Assembly: GCF_000472705.1 (NCBI RefSeq)
Contig: NZ_AXAE01000017.1
Coordinates: 124,001 to 188,000 of the forward strand
DNA from: Mesorhizobium erdmanii USDA 3471
GTDB lineage: Bacteria > Pseudomonadota > Alphaproteobacteria > Rhizobiales > Rhizobiaceae
Reading direction: 5' to 3'
DNA length: 64,000 nt
Within the stretch, counting starts at the first letter, position 1. Each line of letters opens with the position of its first letter. The position numbers and the translations under genes are program-made. The notes under the pieces were generated by a model. The model saw nothing but the letters and a program-made list of their open reading frames with translations, was not told where the DNA came from and made no database searches. Below are positions 36,187 through 45,287 of the stretch, in pieces.

Positions 36187-37734
36187 ATGGCTGACGACAC
36201 CAGTATTTTCATCGGCGCCAGCCGCAAGCCCGACGACAGCTATCAGCGTGCCGAGCAGCTTCTGTTGCAATACGGGAATCGCCATGGCCTGGTGACCGGC
36301 GCCACCGGCACCGGCAAGACCGTCAGCCTGCAGATCCTGGCCGAAGGTTTTTCGAATGCCGGCGTGCCGGTGTTCTGCGCCGACATCAAGGGCGACCTGT
36401 CCGGCATCGCCATGATGGGCACGGCGCAGGATTTCCTGGTCAAGCGGGCCGCGCAGGTCAAGCTCGATCCCTACGACTTCCAGGAATTCCCCGTCATCTT
36501 CTGGGACCTGTTCGGCGAGCAGGGCCATCCCATCCGGGCGACCATCTCGGAGATGGGACCGCTGCTGCTGTCACGGCTGATGAACCTGACGGACGCGCAG
36601 GAAGGCATCATGAACATTGCCTTCCGCATTGCCGACGAAGAGGGCCTGCTGCTTCTCGACCTCAAGGACCTGCAGGCGCTGCTTGCCAACATCGCCGAGC
36701 GCGCCGAAGAGATCAGCGCGCGCTACGGCAATGTCACCAAGCCATCGGTGGGTGCCATCCAGCGCACGCTGCTGGTGCTGGAACAGCAGGGCGCGGCCAA
36801 CTTCTTCGGCGAGCCGGCATTGCGCATCTCCGACATCATGCGCACCACGCGTGACGGTCGGGGCGCCGTCAGCGTGCTCGCCGCCGACAAGCTGATGATG
36901 AATCCGCGCCTCTACGCGACCTTCCTGCTCTGGCTGATGTCGGAGCTGTTCGAGGAACTGCCGGAAGTCGGCGATCCTGACAAACCGAAGCTGGTGTTCT
37001 TCTTCGATGAGGCACATCTGCTCTTCGACGAGGCGCCGAAAGTGCTGATCGACCGCGTCGAACAGGTGGTCCGCCTGATCCGCTCGAAAGGCGTCGGTGT
37101 CTATTTCGTCACGCAGAACCCCTTGGATATTCCCGAGAAGGTCCTGGCCCAGCTCGGCAATCGCGTCCAGCACGCGCTGCGCGCCTATACGCCCCGTGAG
37201 CAGCAGGCGGTTCGGACGGCTGCCGAAACGTTCCGCCCCAATCCCGATTTCGATTGCGCCACCACCATCACCCAGCTTGCCACCGGCGAGGCGCTGGTCT
37301 CGACGCTGGAAGCCAAGGGCGTTCCGTCCATGGTGCAGCGCACGCTGATCCGTCCGCCGTCCTCGCGGCTTGGACCCATAACTCCCGCCGAGCGGCAAAA
37401 GCTGATCGCGGAAAGCCCGGTCGCCGGCCAGTACGACGAGGTCATCGACCGCGAATCGGCCTTCGAGATGCTGCAGAAGAAAGCCAAGGACGCTCAGGAC
37501 GCCGACCAGCAGGCGCAACAGGCAGGCACCGGTGGCTCGCGCTGGACCATTCCTGGCTTCGGCAATGACGATCCCGCACCGCAGTCGGGCGGCCGCCGCG
37601 CGCCGGCGCCGCGCCCCTCCAACCGCCAGACGGTGGCGGAAGCGGCGATCAAGTCGGTCGTTCGTTCTGTCGGCTCGTCGGTCGGCCGGGCGATCGTGCG
37701 CGGAATTTTGGGAAGCCTGTCGCGGGGGCGTTAA
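36187..37734 (+). CDS. DUF853/HerA-like P-loop ATPase (YjgR family)
   Basis: A 515-residue protein starting with [18 protein letters not shown] and Walker [13 protein letters not shown] (residues 38-49). The Walker B-like segment [19 protein letters not shown] lies near residue 275. [20 protein letters not shown] and [13 protein letters not shown] are DUF853 landmarks. The family belongs to the HerA/FtsK hexameric motor class; E. coli YjgR is the prototype and has no settled function. A low-complexity Gln/Ala and Gly/Arg/Pro tail (about 425-485) precedes a short conserved end. The gene is probably monocistronic. The 279 bases upstream contain no recognisable gene. Confidence 0.88.
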   Translation: MADDTSIFIGASRKPDDSYQRAEQLLLQYGNRHGLVTGATGTGKTVSLQILAEGFSNAGVPVFCADIKGDLSGIAMMGTAQDFLVKRAAQVKLDPYDFQEFPVIFWDLFGEQGHPIRATISEMGPLLLSRLMNLTDAQEGIMNIAFRIADEEGLLLLDLKDLQALLANIAERAEEISARYGNVTKPSVGAIQRTLLVLEQQGAANFFGEPALRISDIMRTTRDGRGAVSVLAADKLMMNPRLYATFLLWLMSELFEELPEVGDPDKPKLVFFFDEAHLLFDEAPKVLIDRVEQVVRLIRSKGVGVYFVTQNPLDIPEKVLAQLGNRVQHALRAYTPREQQAVRTAAETFRPNPDFDCATTITQLATGEALVSTLEAKGVPSMVQRTLIRPPSSRLGPITPAERQKLIAESPVAGQYDEVIDRESAFEMLQKKAKDAQDADQQAQQAGTGGSRWTIPGFGNDDPAPQSGGRRAPAPRPSNRQTVAEAAIKSVVRSVGSSVGRAIVRGILGSLSRGR

Positions 37735-37756
37735 GCCAAGCCAGGGCCGCAGCTCA

Positions 37757-38794
37757 CTAGATGTTCTCGCGGGTGTAGATCTCGAAGGGCAGAATGCTTG
37801 TAAAATTGCCGCCTTCGTTCCGTGCCGCCACCGCGCGGACCATGCCGGCCAAGGTCTCTTGCGCCATGCGGGCAAGCGGGTGCGAGATGATGAAGGTCAG
37901 CGTGCCGTCGAGTAGCGCCGGGCGGGTCGACTCCATCAATTCATAGCCAACGACGACGAGGCTTCCGGCTCTGCCGGTGGAGCGCAGCGCCGCAATGGTG
38001 CCGGTGATACCGCCGCCGGCGACATAAAGGCCGGACAGATCCGGGTTGTCGTTCAGCAGCTTTTCAGTCATCTCCTGCGCGATGGCGCTGGATTCGAAGG
38101 TCAGCAGCGGCTCCAGCAGTGTGAAATCAGGGGCGTGCTCGCGGAAATAGGAGCGGAAGCCGCTCTCATTCATCTCCTGGCAGCGGTACCGGTGATTGCC
38201 GACGAGGATGCCGAGCTTGCCGGGCGCCTTGCAGACATGCTCGAACACCCAGGCCGCCGTGCGGCCGACCTTCCAGCCGTCCAGCCCGATGTAATGAACC
38301 TGACCCGCCGCCGAGATCTGCGAGATCAGCGCAAAGACCGGCACGTTGCGGGCCTGCAACGCGTCGACCGCCTGGGTGACCAGCGGATGGACGGCGGTGA
38401 CAACGCCGACGACATCGCATTCGGCACCGAGCGTCAGCAGGCGCGCTCCGACATTCTGCGGCGACAAATCGTCGAGAAACTCGATGCGCAGCTCTATCTC
38501 GCAGTCGGGCATGGTCGGCGCCACCGCGCGCAGCGCCTCGGCGATGTTTCGGTAGAAGGCGCGGCCGGGCTGGTGCAGCAGGAAACCGAACCGGTAATGC
38601 GGCCGGGCCGCCGCTATGCGGCTGCGCAACGCGCCCATGCCGTAGAAGCCGATCTGCTCGGCCGCCAGCCTGACGCGCTCTCGCGTGCCTTGGCGGACAG
38701 CGCCAGCACCGCTCAGCACCCGGTTGACGGTGGCCACCGAAACATTCGCCTCGGCGGCGACATCCCTGATCGTCGGCCGCTTGCTCTGATCCAT
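37757..38794 (-). CDS. LacI-family transcriptional regulator of the adjacent catabolic cluster
   Basis: A 345-residue regulator. The N-terminal helix-turn-helix (TIRDVAAEANVSVATVNRVL) is standard LacI and is followed by the hinge helix. A periplasmic-binding-protein-like effector domain (about 65-340) ends the protein. It is divergent from the hydroxylase and ABC transporter genes, and the shared region of about 285 bases holds several repeats suited to LacI dimers. It probably represses the plus-strand cluster until its sugar-like inducer is present. This kind of effector domain (Peripla_BP_4-like) is typical of regulators that sense the same ligand as an RbsB-type binding protein. Confidence 0.9.
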   Translation of the reverse strand: MDQSKRPTIRDVAAEANVSVATVNRVLSGAGAVRQGTRERVRLAAEQIGFYGMGALRSRIAAARPHYRFGFLLHQPGRAFYRNIAEALRAVAPTMPDCEIELRIEFLDDLSPQNVGARLLTLGAECDVVGVVTAVHPLVTQAVDALQARNVPVFALISQISAAGQVHYIGLDGWKVGRTAAWVFEHVCKAPGKLGILVGNHRYRCQEMNESGFRSYFREHAPDFTLLEPLLTFESSAIAQEMTEKLLNDNPDLSGLYVAGGGITGTIAALRSTGRAGSLVVVGYELMESTRPALLDGTLTFIISHPLARMAQETLAGMVRAVAARNEGGNFTSILPFEIYTRENI

Positions 38795-38815
38795 TTCGTC
38801 TCATCCGCTTGTAGC

Positions 38816-38861
38816 AATTGATACGAAAATATCATTCATCGCGCCAAATTGATATGAATGA
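38816..38861. promoter_or_regulatory. Direct and inverted repeats in the LacI/hydroxylase divergent region
   Basis: AATTGATACGAA (38816-38827) recurs as AATTGATATGAA (38847-38858), exactly 31 bases apart, about three helical turns. Overlapping them, TCATTCAT (38832-38839) and ATGAATGA (38854-38861) form a perfect 8-bp inverted repeat with a 14-base spacer, and TGATA/TATCA pair at 38819-38834. This is a plausible operator array for the LacI-type regulator, which starts 22 bases away. Confidence 0.5.
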
Positions 38862-38890
38862 CACAATCCATTTGGAACAAACATTCTATT

Positions 38891-38911
38891 CTTGATTCAT
38901 TTTGGATCAAG
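38891..38911. promoter_or_regulatory. Inverted repeat upstream of the hydroxylase gene (possible second operator)
   Basis: CTTGAT at 38891-38896 pairs with ATCAAG at 38906-38911. A nearby TCCATTTGGAACAA is a looser direct copy of TTCATTTTGGATCAA inside it. The site lies 170 bases upstream of the hydroxylase start, in AT-rich DNA likely to hold its promoter. Confidence 0.4.
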
Positions 38912-39080
38912 ATGTTTATCTCGTCAAAAGTAAGCAAGGCGGACGCACCGCCAGCCCAGGGACAGCAGCAGCATAGCGCAGACGGGTTTTCGCCCACCGC
39001 TCAAAGGCGGTGTGAGGCAGCGTGCGCGTGCGGCCGATCCCAAGGCACAGCGGGTGCGGCATTGCGGGTGGAGGAATTGC

Positions 39081-40100
39081 ATGGACGATCTCAAATACGG
39101 CGTGCGCGACAAGCGCGGCGACTGGAAGCCGAACGGGCGCATCGAGGGCGCGCCGCTATGGAACTGGCCGCCCAGGCTGCCGAAGATCCTGGCATGGCTG
39201 CCCGGCTACATCTGGCCGTGGAACGCCTTCCACATGGCCACGGCGCTGATCTACTGGTTCTATATCGTGCCTGGCGTCGAGACGATGAAGATGATCAGCT
39301 GGGGCTGGGCGCTGTGGCTCTATGCCGTCAACGCGGCGGCGATCCTCGTCTTCTACGGCATCTTCGAGCTGCGCTATTACATCAGGCGCATCCAGGCGAC
39401 GCGGTTCAAATACAACCACAAATTCCCCGGCGATGCGCCGTCCGACGTGTTCTGGTTCCAGAGCCAGAACCTCGACAATTTCCTGCGCTCGTTCTTCATC
39501 ACCATCCCGTTGTGGACGGTCGTCGAAGTCGTTTTCCTCTGGTGCTTTGCCAATGGCTACGTGCCGTGGGTCGGCTGGTCGGATCATCCGGTCTATCTCG
39601 CGGCCCTGGTGCTGGTCGCGCCGGCCATCCACGAGGTGCATTTCTTCTTCATCCACCGCCTGATCCATTGGGGGCCGCTCTATCGCTGGATACATTCGGT
39701 CCACCACAATTCGATCAATCCCTCGCCCTGGTCGTCGCTGTCGATGCATCCGGTGGAAGGGTTTCTCTACCACGCGGTTGCCTTCTGGCACCTCATCATC
39801 CCGTCCAATCCGATCGTCGCGCTGTTCCAACTGCATGTCGCAGGCTTCGGCGCCGTCAATGGCCATCTCGGCTTTGACAAGCTGGAAGTGACCGAGGACA
39901 CGGCCGTCAACAGCCACGCCTACACGCACTACCTGCACCACAAATATTTCGAGGTGAACTATGGCGGCGACGGGCTGATCCCGCTCGATCGGTGGTTCGG
40001 CACCTGGCACGACGGCACCCGAGAGGGCGAAGCCATGATGGACGCCCGCTTCCAGAAAAGGAGGGAACGCATGAACGCCAAGGCCGCGGCGAACCATTGA
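39081..40100 (+). CDS. Membrane di-iron hydroxylase (fatty acid hydroxylase/sterol desaturase superfamily)
   Basis: A 339-residue integral membrane protein with several hydrophobic segments between about residues 45 and 275. Three histidine boxes are visible: HRLIH near residue 197, HSVHH near 210, and HYLHH near 286. These are the ligands of the non-heme di-iron centre in the sterol desaturase/fatty acid hydroxylase superfamily. GGAGGAATTGC is a strong ribosome-binding site for the ATG at 39081; the longer frame from 39012 is rejected. Such enzymes need electrons, and a MocE-like Rieske ferredoxin is encoded in the same cluster. With the sugar ABC genes the substrate may be a methylated or alkylated polyol rather than a fatty acid, but this is inference. 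Confidence 0.85.
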   Translation: MDDLKYGVRDKRGDWKPNGRIEGAPLWNWPPRLPKILAWLPGYIWPWNAFHMATALIYWFYIVPGVETMKMISWGWALWLYAVNAAAILVFYGIFELRYYIRRIQATRFKYNHKFPGDAPSDVFWFQSQNLDNFLRSFFITIPLWTVVEVVFLWCFANGYVPWVGWSDHPVYLAALVLVAPAIHEVHFFFIHRLIHWGPLYRWIHSVHHNSINPSPWSSLSMHPVEGFLYHAVAFWHLIIPSNPIVALFQLHVAGFGAVNGHLGFDKLEVTEDTAVNSHAYTHYLHHKYFEVNYGGDGLIPLDRWFGTWHDGTREGEAMMDARFQKRRERMNAKAAANH

Positions 40101-40194
40101 TCACATGACACGGCGCGCAATCGGGAGAGGTGCGCGCCTGCGGATGAATTCAATTTTCTAAACCCATCTGACGACGGCAACCGGGAGGAATGAA

Positions 40195-41175
40195 ATGAAA
40201 ACGATCACGAAACTGCTAACGGCGATCATGCTTACGGGCGTGGCGGCGATATTCGCCACGTCGGCAATGGCTGACGGCGCGAAGATCTTCGTCATCGGCG
40301 GCAAGGCGGACGACCCGTTCTGGTCGAAGGTCAAGAAGGGCGCCGACGATGCCGGCAAGGTCGCCGAACTGACCGGCGGCTCGGTGACCTGGCTCGGTCC
40401 GCAGAACTACGACAATCTCGGCCCGGACGCGGCCAAGCTGATCCGTACCGCGCTCAGTCAGAAGCCGAGCGCCATTGTCGGCCCCGACTGGGTGCCGGAG
40501 GCCATGGACGACGCCTTCAAGGAGGTCGTTGCGGCCGGCGTGCCGCTCATCATCTACAATTCCGGTGGCATGGATGCAGCCAAGCGGCTCGGCGCCATGA
40601 ATTATGTCGGCAATGAAGAATACGCGGCCGGCCTGGGTGGCGGCGCCTATTACGGCAGCCATGGCGCCAAGAACGTGCTGTGCGTCAACACCTTGCCGGG
40701 TGCTACCAACACCGAGGACCGCTGCAAGGGCATAGCCGACGCCATTGCCAAGAGCGGCGGCAAATCCAGCCAATTGCCGCTGCCTTCGTCCAGCTTCGGC
40801 AACCCGACAGCCGTCGCCGAGGCGATCAAGGCCGCCGTGCTGAAGGACAACACCGTCGACGGCGTCATCACCATTAGTGCAGGCGACGCCAACAGTGCCG
40901 CCAACGCCATCAGCCAGGCCAATGCCGGCGACAAGGTCAAGCTCGCTTCCTTCGACATGGACGAGACCGGGCTGCAGCGTATCAAGGCCGGCACGCAGAT
41001 GTTCGCGGTCGACCAGCAGCCCTATCTGCAGGGCTATCTCGCGGTGTCGTTGCTGAATGGCTTCGTCAACTACGGGCTCGACCTGCCGACCAAGCCGGTA
41101 CTGACCGGACCGGGGATCGTCGACGCCGCCAATGTCGACGCGACGATGGCAGGTGCGGCGGCCGGCGCTCGTTAG
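40195..41175 (+). CDS. Ribose-type ABC transporter, periplasmic sugar-binding protein
   Basis: A 326-residue protein with a signal peptide cleaved after ATSAMA (about residue 26). The mature part has the two-lobed Peripla_BP_4 fold of RbsB/MocB-like receptors (AKIFVIGGKADDPFWSKVKK, SAIVGPDWVPEAMDDAFKEV). GGGAGGAATGAA gives a very strong ribosome-binding site for the ATG at 40195. It would capture a sugar, polyol or related compound for the adjacent permease and ATPase. The ligand cannot be told from sequence. It lies 94 bases after the hydroxylase gene and is probably in the same operon. Confidence 0.9.
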   Translation: MKTITKLLTAIMLTGVAAIFATSAMADGAKIFVIGGKADDPFWSKVKKGADDAGKVAELTGGSVTWLGPQNYDNLGPDAAKLIRTALSQKPSAIVGPDWVPEAMDDAFKEVVAAGVPLIIYNSGGMDAAKRLGAMNYVGNEEYAAGLGGGAYYGSHGAKNVLCVNTLPGATNTEDRCKGIADAIAKSGGKSSQLPLPSSSFGNPTAVAEAIKAAVLKDNTVDGVITISAGDANSAANAISQANAGDKVKLASFDMDETGLQRIKAGTQMFAVDQQPYLQGYLAVSLLNGFVNYGLDLPTKPVLTGPGIVDAANVDATMAGAAAGAR

Positions 41176-41285
41176 CTTCTACAGACAGAGTGTCCGGCCC
41201 ATCCGCGCGGGCCGGACATCATCTGCCACGCGCCGCCGACGACTGGCCGCGCCAGGCTCCGATCGTTCAAGCCAGGGACATTTCG

Positions 41286-42353
41286 ATGACCTCCCAAGCC
41301 CATCACCAACTCGCTGCGGCAGCCACCGCGCCGCCCGCCCCGCCCTCTTCGATGCCCTCGATCGGCAGCCTCGTGCGCCGGCCCGAGGTCGGCTCGCTGA
41401 TCGGCATGATCGCCGTTCTGGTGTTCTTCTCGATCTTCGGCGGCGCCAATTTCATGTCGGCCGGCGGTGCCGCCAGCTGGCTCAACGTCGCCTCGGAACT
41501 CGGCATCATCGCGCTTCCCATCGGACTCTTGATGATCGCTGGGCATCTCGATCTCTCGGTCGGCTCGATGGTCCCCGCCAGTTCGATGACCATTGCCATC
41601 CTGTCGGGCCATTACGGCCTGCCGATCATCGTCGGCATCGTCGCCGCGCTTGGCCTTGGGCTCGCCGTCGGCTTCATCAACGGCGTGCTGGTGATCCGCA
41701 CCAAGGTGCCGTCCTTCGTCGTTACGCTCGCTACGCTGTTCGCACTCGCCGGCCTGACGCTCGGCCTCTCGGTCATCCTGTCGGGCAGCACCAGCGTCGC
41801 GCTGAAGAGCGGACGGACCGCCAAGCTCCTGTTCGGTGACTATCTCGGCGGCAAGTTCGAGGTGACGCTGTTCTGGTGGATCGCCGCTATCCTGATCGTC
41901 GGCTTCATCCTGAATTTCTCGCGCTTCGGCAACTGGATCCTGGCCATGGGCGGTGACGCCGTCAGCGCCCGCAATGCCGGCATTCCGACCAACCGGGTGA
42001 CCATCGCGCTGTTCATGAGCAGCGGCCTGTGCGCCTCCTTCGTCGGCATGTCGCAGGCGATCCTCTACAACAGTGCCCAGGTGGCCGCCGGGCAGTCCTT
42101 CATCTTCAACTCGATCATCGCGGTGGTCATCGGCGGCGTGCTGCTCACAGGCGGCTATGGTTCGGTGGTCGGCATCGTTTTGGGCACGCTGACCTTCGCC
42201 ATCGTCAACCAGGGCATTTTCTACACCGGCTTCGATGCCAACTGGGCAAGCCTGATCATCGGCGTCCTGCTGTTGGCGGCCGTGCTGATGAACAACACGT
42301 TCCGCACCATGGCGCTGACCTACGCGCCGCGCACCAAACCGAGGGCACGCTGA
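41286..42353 (+). CDS. Ribose-type ABC transporter permease
   Basis: A 355-residue membrane protein of the RbsC/BPD_transp_2 family. From the ATG at 41286 a short cytoplasmic Ala/Pro-rich stretch is followed by about eight to ten helices. Family marks are [16 protein letters not shown] near residue 80, [20 protein letters not shown] near 130, [17 protein letters not shown] near 222, and the late [31 protein letters not shown] supports this start; a longer frame from 41190 would overlap the intergenic region. Its stop overlaps the ATPase start (TGATG). Confidence 0.9.
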   Translation: MTSQAHHQLAAAATAPPAPPSSMPSIGSLVRRPEVGSLIGMIAVLVFFSIFGGANFMSAGGAASWLNVASELGIIALPIGLLMIAGHLDLSVGSMVPASSMTIAILSGHYGLPIIVGIVAALGLGLAVGFINGVLVIRTKVPSFVVTLATLFALAGLTLGLSVILSGSTSVALKSGRTAKLLFGDYLGGKFEVTLFWWIAAILIVGFILNFSRFGNWILAMGGDAVSARNAGIPTNRVTIALFMSSGLCASFVGMSQAILYNSAQVAAGQSFIFNSIIAVVIGGVLLTGGYGSVVGIVLGTLTFAIVNQGIFYTGFDANWASLIIGVLLLAAVLMNNTFRTMALTYAPRTKPRAR

Positions 42354-43177
42354 TGAACACGCCCATGCTCAGGCTGACCGCAATCAACAAGTCGTTCGGC
42401 CCGATCGACGTGCTCCACGACATCTCGCTCGAGGTCAACCGAGGCGAGGTGCTGTGCCTGCTCGGCGACAATGGCGCCGGCAAGTCGACGCTGATCAAGA
42501 TCCTCTCCGGTGTCCACAAGCCGACGTCGGGCAAAATGGAAATGGACGGCAGATCAGTCGCCTTCGACAGCCCCCGCGACGCCAGCGACCATGGCATCGC
42601 CACCGTTCACCAGTTCGGCGGGACGTTCCCGCTGATGAGCATCGGCCGCTCCTTCTTCGTCGGCGCCGAGCCGACGCGGCGTTGGGGGCCGCTGACCATC
42701 TACGATCGCAAGCGGGCCAACGAGATCGCTGTCACCGAGATGCGGCAGCTCGGGATCACCCGCATCGACGATGGCGACCGCCTCGTCGGCGGGCTGTCGG
42801 GTGGCGAACGCCAGGCGCTGGCGATCGCGCGCGCCGTGCATTTCGGCGCCAGCGTGCTGATCCTCGACGAGCCGACTGCCGCGCTTGGCGTCAAAGAGGC
42901 GGCGCATGTGCTGCGCATCGTGCTGCAGGCGCGCCGCAAGGGCATCGCGGTGATCTTCATCACCCACAATGTCGTCCACGCGTTGACCGTCGGCGACCAC
43001 TTCGCCGTGCTCATCCGGGGCGCCAAGGCCGCGGACTTCCGCAAGGGTGAGAAAAGCCGTGAGGCGATCACCGACCTGATGGCCGGCGGCGAGCAGATGG
43101 CCGAGCTTGAAGCCGAGATCGAGAGCTTTTCCGCGGCCGATGACGGGCATGCGCCGGAGGGCGCGATCCATGCGTGA
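42353..43177 (+). CDS. Ribose-type ABC transporter ATP-binding protein (single domain)
   Basis: A 274-residue ATPase with Walker [15 protein letters not shown] near residue 40, the Q-loop [11 protein letters not shown], signature [14 protein letters not shown] near 147, and Walker [13 protein letters not shown] near 168. Most RbsA-type proteins contain two ATPase domains in about 500 residues. This one is single-domain and must work as a homodimer, as in FrcA of Sinorhizobium. The longer frame upstream is a shadow of the permease. It is coupled to the permease by a TGATG overlap. Confidence 0.92.
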   Translation: MNTPMLRLTAINKSFGPIDVLHDISLEVNRGEVLCLLGDNGAGKSTLIKILSGVHKPTSGKMEMDGRSVAFDSPRDASDHGIATVHQFGGTFPLMSIGRSFFVGAEPTRRWGPLTIYDRKRANEIAVTEMRQLGITRIDDGDRLVGGLSGGERQALAIARAVHFGASVLILDEPTAALGVKEAAHVLRIVLQARRKGIAVIFITHNVVHALTVGDHFAVLIRGAKAADFRKGEKSREAITDLMAGGEQMAELEAEIESFSAADDGHAPEGAIHA

Positions 43178-43282
43178 CCAGTGAAGAGGCCCATCTCCTC
43201 CTCCGGGCATCTTCCCGTACGGCCGCCGGAAATTCCGCCGACCGCCTTTTTCAACCAACCAAAGACAGACGGCAGAGTGACA

Positions 43283-43594
43283 ATGGCAAGATGGATCAAC
43301 GCGTGCGCGACCGATGATATCGACGACGAGGACGTCATCCGCTTCGACTACGAGGGCCCGACATTCGCCATCTACCGCGGCCCCGACGGTTCATTCTTCT
43401 GCACCGACGGGCTGTGCACCCATGAGAAGGTTCATCTCTGTGACGGGTTGGTTATGGAGTACAAGATCGAATGCCCGAAACACAGCGGCGTGTTCGATTA
43501 CCGGACCGGCGAAGCGCTGCGTGCGCCGGTCTGCGTGAACCTGAAGACCTACACCACGAAGGTCGAGGACGGCCGCGTGTACATTGAGGTCTGA
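43283..43594 (+). CDS. Rieske-type [2Fe-2S] ferredoxin (MocE-like)
   Basis: A 103-residue soluble Rieske protein with both cluster-binding pairs: C-T-H at C45/H47 and C-P-K-H at C64/H67. It closely resembles the small ferredoxin components of oxygenase systems and, in rhizobia, MocE, which serves the MocD oxygenase in rhizopine degradation (established for Rhizobium leguminosarum). In this cluster its natural partner is the di-iron hydroxylase. No ferredoxin reductase (MocF-like) is in the window. The ATG at 43283 gives the compact family length; the frame extends upstream to 43181. The next gene starts two bases after its stop. Confidence 0.88.
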   Translation: MARWINACATDDIDDEDVIRFDYEGPTFAIYRGPDGSFFCTDGLCTHEKVHLCDGLVMEYKIECPKHSGVFDYRTGEALRAPVCVNLKTYTTKVEDGRVYIEV

Positions 43595-43595
43595 C

Positions 43596-44378
43596 ATGTC
43601 CGATACGTTTACGCTTGCGGCTTGCGTCGAAATGCTTTGGCGCGACAAGCCGATGGAATGGCGCGTCAAACGCCTCGCCGAAATGGGTTTTGAGGTCGGT
43701 CTGTGGAACTGGCCGGATCATGACCTTGCGATGCTGGAAAGATCCGGAGCGACCTTCTCGATCATGAACGGTTACCTCAGGGGCCGGCTGGCCGATGACG
43801 AGGGTGCCGCCGAATTGTTGCAGACCGCGAAGGAAACGGCGGCCGTCGGCAAGCGCCTCGGCGTCGCGCGGCTCAATCTTCATGGCACCGGACTGGGCGA
43901 GGGCGGCCTGCCGGTCACGCCGTGCGAGACCGTCACCGGCTCGATGTGGCTCAAGGCCCGCGAGACACTGAACCGCATTGCCGACCTTGCCGAGGCCGAG
44001 GGAGTGACCTTCACACTGGAGAATCTGAACCTGCCGGTCGACCATCCCGGCGTGCCGTTTGGACGCGCGGAAGACACACTAGCGCTGGTCTCGAGCGTCA
44101 ACCGACCGGGCCTGCGCCTCAACCTCGATCTCTACCATGCGCAGATCGGCGAAGGGAATTTGATCGAACTATGCCGCGCCTGCCTGCCATGGATCGGCGA
44201 GGTCCAGGTGGCCGACGTTCCCGGACGCACGGAGCCCGGCAGCGGCGAGATCAATTACCGGGGCATTGCCCGTGCGCTGAAGGATATGGGCTATCGCGGG
44301 CCGGTTGGCATGGAGGCGTTCGCCTCCGGCGATCCCGAGGCGGCGCTGCTGGCCTTCCGCGAAGCTTTTACCCTCTGA
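43596..44378 (+). CDS. Hydroxypyruvate isomerase-like TIM-barrel protein
   Basis: A 260-residue AP-endonuclease-2/xylose-isomerase-like barrel. The segment VQVADVPGRTEPGSGEINYR (residues 203-222) is diagnostic for the hydroxypyruvate isomerase (Hyi) and 2-oxo-tetronate isomerase (OtnI) group. The expected metal ligands are present: E142 (LENLN), D178 (LDLYH), Q204 and E240 (GMEAF). It should interconvert an aldose/ketose or aldehyde/keto acid form of a short sugar derivative. Which one is unknown; here it is wedged between the Rieske ferredoxin and the PanB-like gene, so its substrate is presumably an intermediate of that pathway. Confidence 0.85.
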   Translation: MSDTFTLAACVEMLWRDKPMEWRVKRLAEMGFEVGLWNWPDHDLAMLERSGATFSIMNGYLRGRLADDEGAAELLQTAKETAAVGKRLGVARLNLHGTGLGEGGLPVTPCETVTGSMWLKARETLNRIADLAEAEGVTFTLENLNLPVDHPGVPFGRAEDTLALVSSVNRPGLRLNLDLYHAQIGEGNLIELCRACLPWIGEVQVADVPGRTEPGSGEINYRGIARALKDMGYRGPVGMEAFASGDPEAALLAFREAFTL

Positions 44379-44388
44379 GGAACGAAAA

Positions 44389-45201
44389 ATGGTCACCAAG
44401 AACAGCCGCTTTACCGTCGCCGACATCCGCTCCATGAAAAGCCGCGGACAGAAGATCTCCATGCTGTACGTCACTTCGCTCGAAGAGGCGGCAGCGGCGG
44501 ACGCGGCCGGCGTCAACATGCTGTCGATCGAGGGTCGATTCTTCTCGCCCGAGATGCGCGAGGCGGCCGGCCGGTGCCTCGTGCAGGTCGGGCTTCCCTA
44601 CGGCCCTGCCGGCAATCTGGTCACAGCAGAGGACTATCTGAAAACCGCCTACAACTTCATGCGCATCGGCGGCGATTGCTTGTACTGCGCCGCCTCGCTC
44701 GATATCCAGAAGACGCTCTGCGACAACGCCGTGCCGGTCATTGCCCATGTCGGCCTGATCCCCTCGCAATGCACCTGGACCGGCGGCTTCAAGGCCGTCG
44801 GTCGAACGGCCGAGAGCGCGCGTATGGTGTGGGATCACGTCAAGCGCCTTGAAAGCATCGGCTGCTTCGGCGCCGAGCTGGAAGTTGTGCCCGATCGGGT
44901 CGCCGAACTGATCACCAAGAATACACCGATGATCATGCTTGGCATGGGCGCGGGGCCGCATGCCGACGCGCAATATTTGTTCAGCGAGGACGTGCTCGGT
45001 CACACGGCCGGGCACAGACCGCGCCACGCCAAGACCTACCGCAACTTCTCTGCCGAATATGGGCGGCTGCAGCGTGAACGCATCGCCGCCTATCGCGAGT
45101 TCATCGCCGACATCCAGACCGGGGCCTATCCCGAGCCGCAGCATGTGGTCGCGATCGCCGACGACGAGCTCGCGGCTTTCAGCGCTGCACTTGGCCTCTG
45201 A
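44389..45201 (+). CDS. PanB-fold protein, divergent at the metal site
   Basis: A 270-residue member of the ketopantoate hydroxymethyltransferase superfamily, shown by AHVGLIPSQCTWTGGFKAVG (H120), LEVVP (E165, equivalent to the E. coli catalytic E181) and GAGPHADAQ. The three PanB magnesium ligands are missing: D45, D84 and E114 of E. coli align with G49, G68 and A101. K112 aligns with Y99. It therefore probably does not make ketopantoate. A related lyase, aldolase or hydroxymethyl transfer on a sugar-derived keto acid is a reasonable guess. GAGGAACGAAAA precedes the ATG at 44389. It is the last gene of the cluster. Confidence 0.8.
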   Translation: MVTKNSRFTVADIRSMKSRGQKISMLYVTSLEEAAAADAAGVNMLSIEGRFFSPEMREAAGRCLVQVGLPYGPAGNLVTAEDYLKTAYNFMRIGGDCLYCAASLDIQKTLCDNAVPVIAHVGLIPSQCTWTGGFKAVGRTAESARMVWDHVKRLESIGCFGAELEVVPDRVAELITKNTPMIMLGMGAGPHADAQYLFSEDVLGHTAGHRPRHAKTYRNFSAEYGRLQRERIAAYREFIADIQTGAYPEPQHVVAIADDELAAFSAALGL

Positions 45202-45251
45202 CGGATCTCGCCCCGGAAATCGGTCAGGCTTTCGGGACCGGCATGCAAGGC

Positions 45252-45277
45252 AGGAGCGACGGCCGGCCGCCGCTCCT
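45252..45277. terminator. Hairpin between the convergent PanB-like and L,D-transpeptidase genes
   Basis: AGGAGCG (45252-45258) pairs with CGCTCCT (45271-45277) around a GGCCGGCC-rich centre that can extend the stem. It lies between two converging genes and may terminate both. There is no long T run on either side. Confidence 0.5.
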
Positions 45278-45287
45278 TCAATCCAGC

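Noticed and set aside
38858..39877. 339-codon frame overlapping the di-iron hydroxylase in another frame
   Set aside because: The hydroxylase frame contains three histidine boxes and a strong ribosome-binding site; this one has neither.
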